DNA of 23,212 bases from Cladophialophora immunda (taxonomy: Eukaryota; Ascomycota; Eurotiomycetes; Chaetothyriales; Herpotrichiellaceae): contig NW_015622554.1 in the NCBI RefSeq assembly GCF_000835495.1, positions 1 through 23,212 on the forward strand, read 5' to 3'. Shown in pieces: positions 1-9,879 of this stretch (position 1 is the stretch's first letter; each line of letters opens with the position of its first letter). The translations under genes were made by a program, and so were the position numbers. Under the pieces are notes generated by a model. It searched no databases, was not told where the DNA came from, and saw only the letters and a program-made list of their open reading frames with translations.

Positions 1-139
1 AAGGCAAATCAGACAGAAGTGTGAAACTTGCTTTGCCGACGACACGAGCTTCGAACACGTTGTCTTACACAGGAACCTTGACGCCACCAAGCGGAATCGG
101 AATACCTCTGGGAATACCTCCTCTACCTCCTGATCGACC

Positions 140-1090
140 TGGTCCTCAGTCGAATACCCACAAAACCTGCTCCGGCTGTGGCCAACTCAAGCCTAAGGAA
201 GACTTTAAGCCCAAGCGAGGCAATAAGGAGACAGCTCAATGTATTGACTGCCGTGAAAGAGTTGGGTCACACATGTCCAAGAAGCGTCTGCTATACAGGG
301 AGCATCGCGTCCATCGTCGTGGTGGCGAGGAAAACGTCTCAGACACCCGAATTGTCTCGGTTCCTCGGTCCGCAGGCAGGCCCTCATAGTGCCGTCGATC
401 AACGTTTACCGATCACGTCTTCACAGCGTTCCCAGTCCTCCTTTGACGAATCGCCATGACCTGCAGCTCAATACTTCATCTGCGATGCCTGTGAGATACC
501 GCGTGCCTCGGCACGTCGCATGCGAAACACCGATGGCAACTATTGCACCTCCGGTCAATATGGGACCGTGATTGACAATCAACTGGCGTGATGTATTCCT
601 GGCAGACATGAGGTGGATCGACGTTCCTTCTTTCGGGATGATGGGGTGGAATCTCAACCATGCCATGGCTGTCACAATCAAGGGCTCTCTTTCAGCGCTT
701 CACGTCTCTCAGTGGGCCGTGGTGGAGGTGGCGATAGCCGTGATCAGTCTCCTTCCAGTTCTACTGGTCGAGCGAGTCCTTCACAGCGTGTGGTTAATAC
801 CCAGATCGAGAATCTCCCAGGTACCTGACCCACCATTGGATCCTTATGATGCTGATAATCCTGCTCTCACAGACGCGGATTGGCAATGCATTCAAGATTT
901 CCATCAAGCACTTGAGTCAGACAAGTTAGAGGAATGTCTTCGCTGCCGCGAGAAGTGGTTTGACATGAATTTAAACCTCGCAAGTGTCTGCGCTCGTTGC
1001 ATTCGAGTTGATAGCATTCATCCCAAGAGGCGTGGGAAGGACACAGATCCATTCCTCTATAGCCATGATATCGAAATCGCCACCGACAGG
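140..1090 (+). pseudogene. Decayed Helitron-like protein, N-terminal part
   Basis: Two zinc-binding segments lie in different reading frames. At about 168-264 there is a Cys4 motif of the type CSGCG...KPKEDF...CIDCRER. At about 870-1010 an acidic helix (LTDADWQCIQDFHQAL) leads into a second motif, C-x2-C-x-KWFDMNLN-x3-VCARC, followed by DPFLYS. From memory of fungal Helitron-type Rep/helicase proteins, this order is their usual N-terminus: a small Cys4 finger, a low-complexity serine/proline stretch, then 'CxxCxxxWFDMNL...CxRC' and 'PFLYSxxNxM'. The expected continuation into the Helitron core is not visible after about 1090, and no Rep or helicase domain follows. The serine-rich linker is in a third frame (about 613-828). 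The segment is therefore probably a dead, truncated copy. A host gene with similar fingers is the alternative. Confidence 0.45.
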
Positions 1091-2554
1091 TCGTATCGAG
1101 GAAAGCTTTCAACGAGATGGAGAGACGGCGACATGGTCCTGGTGGGACTTGCCTGGTCGCGAACCGGCCGGTGCTCGGACGGATTTGTTGGACACTCTTC
1201 AATCTACTATTATGCTCCCCTTATGGTCGTTGTATACACAACTTTATGAGGGGAAACAGAAAGCCGATTGAAAGAACAGAACCATATGGACGTGTTCCCG
1301 GTGTGGGATTCGGATCGGCGCGACCTCGATTATTCGCTGACGGCATCGAAGTCTATCCACCGTCGTCTGGTCGCCATAGACAAGGATAAGTTGTCGCTCG
1401 AACTTTGGATTCTCTTCCTCTTGTTTCGGTTGCCGAATCATAGAAGCGGATGAACAGAGGGGCACTACCCGTTCCTCGCGCAGGATACGCGTCCAGTCAT
1501 CGGTCTTCCTCAATGGGCATCAGAAAGGCCCGAAACTGGAAACAAAGGATTATGATTCATACATACTCCATTGCTGGCGCTCGCACGCACCGGCACGAGA
1601 ACAGGCTGATAATATTGCTCGTGTAGCAGCTCTACAAGCCGAGAATCAATCTTAGCAGCAATTCCGTGTCGCGATGGTAGATGGATACATTCCTTGCGTT
1701 GCAGCGTAGCGACCCTTCAAAAGGCCCGGTGGCGTATATGGATGTGCACAAGTGCGTATGGGATGAAAATCCAGAAAGGAAACAGGAAGGGGTTTCTCCT
1801 CGCTCGTCTCACGCCACAGCCAGTGCCGGTGAACCGCCGTCTGATCGCAGGTCCGATGAAGATGCCGACGAGTCTGAGACCAACCCTTTCAAACCCCCCA
1901 CTTCCTTTCAGCCTCCGCGCCAAGGACCAACAGCGAGGCCACCGATCCGTGGGCGCGCGGTCGCGGCCCAAATTGTGCAGGACCGGGCTTTGATGGCCGA
2001 CGCCCGACGCCCGACCGTCGAGTAGTTAGGAACGCGAAGGTCGTGAAGGCGAGGAAGCGCCTCTGAAACGCGGGAAATAATCACGACAGCATACGTTACG
2101 GGTCGGTATCCCACATCTGACCAAGTTGTTCCATATTGAAATGTGAATACCTCGCAGCCGAAGGACGTGATGGTGCGCGGTGCCTGCCGAGCTGGATCCA
2201 GGGTGACCGCGCTCAACTTCACTCCCAACATCTCCGCCCCAGTCTCCGTCCCACCTCGACGGTCCTATGTCTCCATAACACAGGTCGAAGCCGGGAGATC
2301 TGACGTTCCGGTGCGTTAAGGACGTGGGGGCTATAAATTGTGGCGTCGTTCTAAATTCTGCGCCACGTGGCTTGAGACGCTCTATGCCTATCAAGTGCTA
2401 GCGCGGATTCGTTGACTCCCCCCACTTCACCCCACTTCATCGCAGGCGGCGGTGAACCTCAAAATCACGGTTTTGTTCGTTAGACTTGACAGATTCGAGA
2501 ATTGTTGTCGCCGCCTTTGTTTAATCTCGTCAAAGTCTCGCAGAGTCGAAGATT
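1091..2554. other. No intact gene; decayed sequence upstream of the MYND gene
   Basis: Short open stretches occur in all frames but none joins into a recognisable protein. A plus-strand stretch at about 1525-1650 reads as a plausible coiled-coil tail (motif AREQADNIARVAALQAENQS) and then hits a stop. A 114-codon plus-strand ORF at 1681-2025 is rich in Pro, Arg, Asp and Ser and matches nothing I recognise. Both could be leftovers of the mobile element to the left. The last 150-200 bases before 2555 should hold the promoter and 5' UTR of the MYND gene; I see no clear TATA or CCAAT element there. Confidence 0.3.
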
Positions 2555-4510
2555 ATGTCGTCGATACCTTGTGCCAACTGGCAAGCGCACCGTTCTGAGA
2601 CATGCAGCGGGGTAGGGCAGCTAGCCTGCGGTGGCTGTCGCCTGGTTTCGGTAGGATGGCCACATTTCAGCAGGAAACATCTGGAAAGCGTCGCTGACTA
2701 GTGCTGATCAGTACTGCGCGAAGGACTGCCAAAAGGAGCATTGGGCTGAGCATAAAGTCCACTGTAAGAGCCCGCTGATGAAGTCCAGCTGGTTGCCCAC
2801 ATGGGAAACAGAAGGCCGTCCTCCCTCATTTGTGGGCGCCGGTCCCCCTGCGGTCTCATATGGTCGTCTGCAGAAATATTTTTGGGGCAACATGCCAGCA
2901 CTCGATGTCTTAGCTCTGGACCGCAACGAGGGATGCTCCTATGATCGGGACTTGCATGTTCTGTTCGCAGGTGAGGCTGATCAATTGTATTTTACCACCA
3001 ATAGAGCTGACCACTTTGTATCTATAGCTTCTGGAGACATCCGTAATGTGTTGAAGACTGTTGCTTGCCTGCCTGATGAGTATCGACAGTCTATCTCCTT
3101 GATTCTGAACGACCGGGATTTTGATATTGTCGCACGGAACTTGATTATGCTCCTTGCCGCGTTACAAATCGACAAAGACCCTAACGATATTGAAACCATC
3201 ATCCATGTTTGGTACTCAGCGAAACTCCAGTCTTCTCGTCTACGTCAGCTACAATCTTCGATTCTTCCACTATTTCAAGAAGTTTGTGTAAAAATTAAGA
3301 GCAAACCGAACGGTACACTCCTAGGAAAGACTTGGACTTTCGGATCCAGATCTCTCCGCGTGACTTTATCGAAGGAGAAATGGATGCTCCTTCCCTCTTT
3401 TCTAGAGGTTCCTAACGGCTTATCTTGCAGCCTGGCCGATAAAATTCGAAATCTCACAACGCTTGCGCATGAGCGGAAAGACTACCGGGACCGGAATACC
3501 CTCCTGCAGAAACCTCCTCATCGCGTGTGCAAGCAGAGATTCCGCGAAGACGGAATTCTATTGTCCTTCGCTCAACCTCGCCAAGGATTCGACAGTCCTA
3601 ATCCGTGAGGCAAGCTTTGAAACAACCCGTGACATTGGCCTAACGTGTCCCAGTACTTTCTCCCAAAATAAAGAGCAATGGCTAATGATGGACTCAGCAG
3701 ACCCTTTTGATGGATGGGATCTACGTTCTGTCCTCCAAAGGTCCTATGGGTCCGCCACTAACGACATGTATGGCAAATTATTTAATCATCTAAGAGATCT
3801 TCTGTCCTCATTCGCAAGACAAGCTGCTTCGCGAAAGATGGCGTTCGAGCTCTTTAACGCGGACGTGAACGACCTGCCGAGACAACTTGGTAGTCGCCAG
3901 TTTGCGCGCATTGGGGTGATGGTCGAAAGAATGTGTTGCAGACACAGTGCTGATCAATTCTGCAGGTCTCTAATATTTCGGATCGCGGCTACCTCGGAGT
4001 AGGTCGCACACTCTACCTGCTCAGTCCATTCCTACAAAAGCGCATTCATAATTCCCACGCAACAATCATAACACTTTTCATGAATGCAGTAGCTGAAACG
4101 GCTCATTTCGACGCTCCAAATCGTGCGGAGATAGAATCTCTTGCACTGAAAGTGGCTAAGTATCTTCCAGCTACACGTCGGCTACGCTCGGCATATGACC
4201 CTGTTGTCATTCAACGGGCCGCGGCTCATGATCTCGTTCGCGACAATGACAAATATTTCCAACGGTCAGCGTATAAGTTCTCTGATACGGAAGCATGCTA
4301 ACGATCTGCAGATATATGAGAGAAGAACACTTCCAGGAGATTGGATACCATTTGGGCTTGACAATGGAACGACCACACACAATCATCGAGGAGTGGCCCA
4401 TGAGGCTCAAGTTGCCGCCGGACCAAGTCGGAGCGAACGAAGAGTTTGAGACACTGCTTGCCTCTTCCCACAGCGGAGCTGAGCGGTACGTGGAGTGGAA
4501 GTGGGCGTGA
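2555..4510 (+). CDS. MYND zinc-finger protein with DUF4470/DNAAF3-like body
   Basis: Five exons rejoin into an uninterrupted 582-aa protein: 2555-2650, 2712-3604, 3654-3915, 3966-4264 and 4312-4510, with introns of 61, 49, 50 and 47 nt. The first intron splits the MYND finger (CRLVS | YCAKDCQKEHW). Its ligands are C25, C28, C34, C38, H46 and C50 with canonical spacing. The first pair is C6 and C17, ten residues apart instead of two. The body has the SGD-IRNVLKT motif (residues 139-141 onward) and the NDRDFDIVARN segment of DUF4470, a methyltransferase-fold-like domain shared with dynein assembly factor DNAAF3. Later come DSADPFDGW, NDMYGKL and SNISDRGYLGVGRTL. The 4265 donor is preferred over 4271 because it gives FQRYM, as I recall for relatives. 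The MYND finger suggests protein binding; the substrate is unknown. The gene looks intact. Confidence 0.88.
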
Positions 4511-4649
4511 TGTACTTGGCATGCAATTCCTCTGCATCTAGTACCTAGATGCTAGCACTACGTAGACGCAAACATACTTAAGCTGTTGATTCACGTGCTG
4601 CACTTTTACTACGTTGCACACTCCGATTCTAGTACGCCTTGAGGCCGGA

Positions 4650-5535
4650 ATGGTATCCGCTGGAAAACACATAATAAAAACTCTCGCAAAGAAGCCGAGT
4701 TTGGTGCGAGCAGCCGGTAGCGTCGTCGCCATAGCCCAGCTCAGGGATCGGTTGTTGCTGGTGACCTTCTCGAACCTCGCCCGAGGGCAGTCGCGGACTC
4801 GACGACATTGGCTGCAACCACATCACGTTTGCTCCCGACCGTCCGTTTCGCGTCCGTTTTGCTACCAGTCGCAGGTGCTGCTGCGGCTCGCAACTTTGCC
4901 ACATCTGTGGAAGACGCTGGAAGACTCGCGTCTGTCCTCAATGGAACGAAGACCACCTTTTGGCACGAGAGTTTGCAAGACATGTAGCTGCAGGTTTCAT
5001 TCAATAGCCTACTTCACGAACGCAAGAGGGTCCCGTGGCACTACCTCGCCAGATCGTACGTTCAGAATCTCTCGACAATGCCATAGCGTCTATCCAAAGC
5101 GAAACGGAGACGATGTTAAGAATAGAGCAACACAACCCCGCTGCTGCAGTTGCCGCAGTCTTGAGGAGAGTTCTGGCTGCTGTGCGTGGCTGTCTGGACC
5201 GCGTCGGCCGCATGGACCATGTCGGACAATCAGCAGTTGGAATTGCGGCGAGTTCGAAGTACTTATATTCTGTGGTGGGTCCTTTGATCGGCGCTTCTTG
5301 GTTTCATGTCCCGGGACGCATATCTCTCGGGGCGTCACCCTTACCCCTCCCAACAACACTCGGAGATCTAGAAACTGAACAGACCGTTAGCGAGGCTTTT
5401 GCGGCCCATGAACCAAATCGAAGAGATCGCCGGGTATCACATTTTAGATTAGCGGGGAGACTCACGACACTGGCTTTGGCAGGCTTCATTGGCCGACCAA
5501 AACATAGTGTAACAATACCCCGCTGGTGGCGGTGA
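4650..5535 (+). pseudogene. Unknown gene, frame-broken or with unresolved introns
   Basis: Three plus-strand frames look protein-like in succession. The first, 4650 to about 4745, starts MVSAGKHIIKTLAKKPSLVR. The second, about 4760-4985, is Ala/Val/Leu-rich and contains RLASVLNGTKTTFWHESL. The third, about 5005-5535, contains LDNAIASIQSE, EQHNPAAAVAAVLRR and YLYSVVGPLIGASWF. They read like consecutive pieces of one alpha-helical, partly hydrophobic protein of a fungal 'hypothetical' type. One join can be made with a 56-nt GT-AG intron (donor in HE|S, acceptor CGCAAG at about 5026), but it would remove residues that look conserved. The first join has no good splice pair, so a frameshifted pseudogene is the simpler reading. 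I do not recognise a domain and assign no function. The segment is on the same strand as the MYND gene, which ends 140 bases before it. Confidence 0.35.
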
Positions 5536-5712
5536 GGACACCCAACCATTGTTGGCATGCCAGCTACCCGGTAACGACCAGATCAACGGCCACGGACGGG
5601 AGCAGTTTGAACTCTTTAGATCAGATATCGCATAAACAACAGGAACATACCGCTACTCGGGGATAAGGGCATCAAGTCATACCACACGTTAAGTCCCGTC
5701 TATTGATGAGAC

Positions 5713-6075
5713 ATGGACATCGGCTTTTCTGATAACCCGTGGCGGAGCCTGGACAGAGTGGCATTCTGCGAAAACGCCATTTTGCTAGAAGTCAAGAGCC
5801 AATCCCAGGGTAAGGCTCACATCACGCGCTCGAAGGATATTGTCATGGCTAGGCCCTGGAGAGATGAGCAGTCTCTTCGTAACTTCCTCAACGACGCGGC
5901 GCTCGTAGCGGCCGGACCCGGTGGCAAGGACAATGTTGTCGCGACTTGTCTCGAGTGGGAGACGACCCACAAGTTATGCCTTCGTGTGGCCCGGAATGAA
6001 GGATTCGACGAGAAGGCTTGTAATCAGCTTCAGCATCACGAGTCGCTGGAGGGGCTGATCCGCCCATCCCAATAA
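5713..6075 (+). CDS. Small hypothetical protein
   Basis: A 120-codon plus-strand frame starts at ATG 5713 and stops at 6075. The product is mixed charged/hydrophobic with plausible amino-acid balance. It contains LLEVKSQSQGKAHITRSKD, RPWRDEQSLRNFLNDAALVA and THKLCLRVARNEGFDEKA. It has no signal peptide, membrane segment or recognised motif. The C-terminal half looks more protein-like than the first 30 residues, so this may be the last exon of a longer gene whose upstream exons lie in the unresolved 4650-5535 segment or are lost. No homologue comes to mind. Confidence 0.3.
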   Translation: MDIGFSDNPWRSLDRVAFCENAILLEVKSQSQGKAHITRSKDIVMARPWRDEQSLRNFLNDAALVAAGPGGKDNVVATCLEWETTHKLCLRVARNEGFDEKACNQLQHHESLEGLIRPSQ

Positions 6076-7965
6076 GCTCTCGCCTCGTGGCACCATGGAT
6101 CACATGAGAGAGAAAGACATCGTTCGCCCGGTTGGGCCGCTTTCGCTCTCGCCGAGACAATTTCGATTCCCCCAAGCACACACGACGTCTACCACTATGC
6201 CGAACCAGTGACTTATCGACGGACGACTAAGATTAGTTGTTTAGGCAGGTGTACTGAAAGACACCTGACTTCGTTTTAATGTTCGATTGCTTTCGGGGTT
6301 AAGGAAAGTCTGCTGCCGCGCGACCGACCGCTAACAATGCCTGCAACTCCTAGAGGAACGCCAAATGGGTAACGTCGAAAGTCGGACATTTTTGCGATTC
6401 CCATTGCTGTTTCCCGAAATCTTACTGGTGCACTAAAACCTAACCGGTGAACAGGGAGGGGCTGTCATATGTCATATCCCAAGGGGTCCGGAGTCCGCAT
6501 TTCTGGGCCGCCTCCTGCAGTCCTCTGTGGCCGACCTATCGTCCGACCCCGCGGCGACAGGGAGCTCATCGAGGACTCACAATTACAGTATCGTGAACTT
6601 CATGTACTCCCGAGAAACCACACCTAATCCGCTTTTTCCATTCATGCACTACTAAGTGTAGCCACACTCGGGCTCCAACTCCTTTGTCCAATAGTGGTCT
6701 CGAGGCGCCGGGCCAGAGTTACGAGTCCCCTAGAGGCTAAGCGGACTCACTTCACGTGCCCGATCGAATTTTGAAGCCCCTTTCACCAGGTTGGGCACAA
6801 CGAGATCTCAACTCTAGAATGGCGAGTCGCGTGCTTGAGGCATTCATGCGGATTTGAACATGTGAGTGACTATTGGCTAAACGGCCGCACGGACGTCCAA
6901 AGAGTATGTCCGCACGGGCTATGTGGACAATATGGGCCGCGTGATCTGTCTCCTTAAGGGGCGGGGATACCATTCATTCAGTCATAAAGCCCCGGGTCGC
7001 ATACTGCAGGAGGCTTCGAGGGCAACTCGTCTATTTACTGGTTCACGCGACAAGTGCCTGTGACTGGGTGGCGGACCCAGAGTGTCCGTTACTGCAGGTG
7101 ATCACTTTCGGATCGCCCTCCATTCTACGGGCTCCCCAATGAGCTTTCGTCACATTCACGCTGCAGACTCGCTATCACAAGCTGATCGTCAATTGGATGC
7201 TGACCTGAACTGTCAGACTTTTCAAGCCAACACTTGATCGAGAGGAGATGTCATGCCTAATCCTGGCATCTATTGGAGCTGTACCCTTGGAACTGGTTGT
7301 TGGCGGAGTAAAGTTCTTTGTTCTTTGTCAATTACTTCGGATACAACGGCCCGAGCACGGCCCTATTCATCGTGCTACTGAAGACTTCTTGCTGGCGGAT
7401 GTATTGCTCTGTTGATCTCCACCGGAAGCACCGCCACCAGCATGGAAGGTGGTTGTGTTGACGTTGGACGGTCACCTGCGCTCTGAGCACGCGCGGTAAA
7501 CCCACGAGAAGACATATCACCTCCTACTTTCGCCGAATGCAAGATCAGTGTGATCGCCATGGCTATGTCAGAGAAATTGGGCCAGAGACTTGAGAGCGTG
7601 GTTAAGCTGGACGATTGAAGAATGCGCCCTAACGACAGACAATTTGACGTGCAGGGAGACCCTTTTGCACATGCTCAAAATCTCCCCGGTCGAAATTTGG
7701 GGCGCCGTAACATGGATCGTTCGCGGGGACCATGTAACCCTGCATGCTGAATTGGGACTTGATCCGCTGACAGTCCATTCATTGGGATTTTCCACAAATA
7801 AAAGCGAGTACACATAGATGTCTATGGTTTCTACTTCACGCTTCGACGCACGGCGCACCTTTCCCAGAACATACACCTGGAGTCGCACAGTCATGCCTTA
7901 ATTACAGGAACCCACCTGCTCCCAAATGGAGAAACAAAACCGCACATTCTAAAGGTCGGACAGCT
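6076..7965. other. Intergenic region with no gene seen
   Basis: About 1.9 kb holds only short ORFs (60-110 codons) on both strands with scattered stops and odd composition. I found no conserved motif, terminal inverted repeat, tRNA-like fold or simple repeat. The last few hundred bases should contain the promoter of the DXO-like gene. The frame of that gene's first exon stays open upstream to at least 7801 but has no in-frame ATG before 7966, so I treat 7801-7965 as 5' leader. Confidence 0.4.
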
Positions 7966-9198
7966 ATGGCAAGCAAAGACAGTGGCTTGCCTCATCCCCT
8001 TCCAGAGCAACAATTTCTTAGATCGCTGGAGCCCACTGCTTCCGCTTCTGAAGACGTGGGAGTAGCCGACCCAGTTATTACCAGCTGCGAGTTGATTGCG
8101 TCTTACAACTGGCTGGACAATGCTTCGCGGACCATTGTGGTGCCCGGTATATAAGCCTCCTCGCCCGCTACAATTCCACTGACTCTTGTGATGCCAGGAG
8201 CACCGCCAAAATGGCTGCCACCGGCCACTCTCCAACGATTGAGGGAAGATAGTGGCCAGTACTACCGCGACCCCAACGCCGCTCGATATCCACGATGGCC
8301 TCTCGCACCGGCGGTGCAAAGCATCTACGCCCTAGATCTAAACTTTCCCAGTCGCGAGATCGATATCTTTTGCTGTGCCAGTATCTGGGGAAGCCTGCTT
8401 GCCTCAGTTCGCGGTGAAGATAGGACGTTCCGATTTGGGATGCACCGGATTGCAAACACCGTCTTCCTGGTCCGCAAGCCGAATCATCCACAAGAGCTTA
8501 TCGAGAACGTGCGCGGATATGGACATACTTTTCCCGAAGCTTACACCGTGTGGCCAGCAATCGTCAAGGGTTCTGCCTCTCACCAGCGCATCATCAGATA
8601 CCAGTTTGGGGAACTTCATTGCCTCCTTCGATTCGAGGGCGACGGCTACTTGGAAGATCAAGTGCCAGAAGATGTCAAGAGGTTGCTGAATAACAAGCCA
8701 ACGGGTTCAGGTGCAAGCGTAGACGACCAGTTGGGGCGAATGAACATGGCGGAAAGGAAGGGTACAGAGCACCTGGATGACGATCTCGTAGTGCGTCTGG
8801 CTGGAACACCCGTGCCGCAAAGGGCCATCTTCGACTTGAAGACACGATCATCTGGGAGTGCGCATACTGTGGAGTCCGAGAATTTCCTGAGTCGCCTATG
8901 GACGAACCAGACTCCCAACTTCATTCTAGCTCGTCATCGACGGGGCGTGTTCCACGACATCGACATCGACATCGTGGACGCCCAAGACCGCGTCCAGAGG
9001 TGGGAAAGGGATAATTGCCAATCGATGAGGCTCCTTCACACGCTTCTCAAGACACTCGTGTCCATATCGCCAGAGGAAAAATGGTCGCGGCTGGAAATTC
9101 GGCGAACAGGGCACGGAAACATGGAACTATGGTCCGAAACTAACGAGTGGGCTGCCTTGCCGCAAGAGATGCAGAAAATGTGGGCCAGAGCGAGATGA
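7966..9198 (+). CDS. DXO/Rai1-like decapping-nuclease family protein
   Basis: Two exons, 7966-8146 and 8198-9198, encode 393 aa. The 51-nt intron (GTATAT...CTGAC...CCAG) joins SYNWLD...VVPG to APPKW, a conserved N-terminus in a fungal family often labelled geranylgeranyl pyrophosphate synthetase. No DDxxD prenyl-diphosphate motif is present. Instead the motif order fits the DXO/Rai1 fold, which hydrolyses faulty mRNA 5' caps. GYGHTFPEAY (E174) matches the G-x-KFEQY motif, FEGDGY (E207, D209) matches ExD, and IFDLKTR (D273, K275) matches ELKT. Then FLSRLWTNQTPNFILARHRRG resembles the KLLKxWxQSFLxG helix and strand. The E-to-D change in the third motif is conservative. The 3' end lies 681 bases before the ZNFX1-like start, same strand. 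DXO activity itself is inference; the family and gene model are firm. An ATG at 8191 would give a shorter product lacking the conserved NWLD segment and is less likely. Confidence 0.85.
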
Positions 9199-9879
9199 GA
9201 AAAGAAGGGACCACATGTAAAGCTACAGTACAGCACCTCATCTTTTGCAACGACAATTTGGGGGTCTGGGTTGTACAGTAGTCCACAGACAAGAACTTTT
9301 CGGAAGTGAAAACCTCGCGCCGCAGTTGGCTCCCCAAAACCAGCTTGCGACGTGTCATCCTAGAATTGGCCTGCAGATACGACGCCACCTCGAGCACCGT
9401 TCCCTGCTTGATTGGTCTGGGTGACGTCGTCAATATTGCGTTGCAGCCCAATCTCGTTCGCGACGAGCCGTTCGAACCCCTGAACAAGCCGACCACCGAA
9501 TTCGACCGCTTCATCTGCGTCCCGTAAAGGGACACCTGACGAGGACTGGCGATCGCCACCGTGCACAAGCCAGCCACCAATGTCGCTAATTGGTCGAGTC
9601 GAGATGCAGTGATAATGACAAGGCCGTGTGGGGCCTTCAGGGGTGTATGGTTGGCTGCGTTTGTCCAGTACATATGCCGCAGAACGAAAATGGAGTGTCC
9701 CCGGCCAGGCGGCATGTGATGTCCGTTCCACGAGACTGATGGAGAGTTCGCTCAGCCGCCCCTGCCAGCCATGATCACTGGGTGCGCCAGCCTCACTACC
9801 GTGGATTTTGCTCTCATCAAAACAGCATCTTCTGACCTTCTGTCTGTTCCGCCTTAAGCGAGAGGCACGGTCCAGCATC
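9199..9879. other. Spacer between DXO-like and ZNFX1-like genes (probable promoter)
   Basis: This 681-base spacer should carry the 3' UTR of the first gene and the promoter and 5' leader of the second. It contains open frames on the minus strand of 175 codons (9360-9887, running into the ZNFX1-like start) and 191 codons (9140-9715), and a 73-codon plus-strand frame (9306-9527). None resembles a known protein, and two overlapping frames on one strand argue for chance in GC-rich DNA. A CCAAT pentamer occurs at about 9572, some 300 bases upstream of the start, but its role is not established. Confidence 0.4.

Noticed and set aside
4265..4311. Alternative donor at 4271 in the MYND gene's fourth intron
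   Set aside because: It gives a 41-nt intron and inserts two residues; the 4265 donor gives 47 nt, like the other introns, and a better match to relatives.
8956..8976. Triple GACATC repeat in the DXO-like gene
   Set aside because: It is a short in-frame repeat coding for DIDIDI within a normal exon, not a separate element.
8188..9198. Single-exon start of the DXO-like gene at 8188 or 8191
   Set aside because: Position 8188 is GTG, and ATG 8191 lies inside an intron with good donor, branch and acceptor. Splicing restores the conserved SYNWLD N-terminus from ATG 7966.
9471..9481. GTTCGAACCC resembling a tRNA B box
   Set aside because: The flanking bases do not form a T-arm stem and no A box or acceptor stem lies at the right distance upstream.
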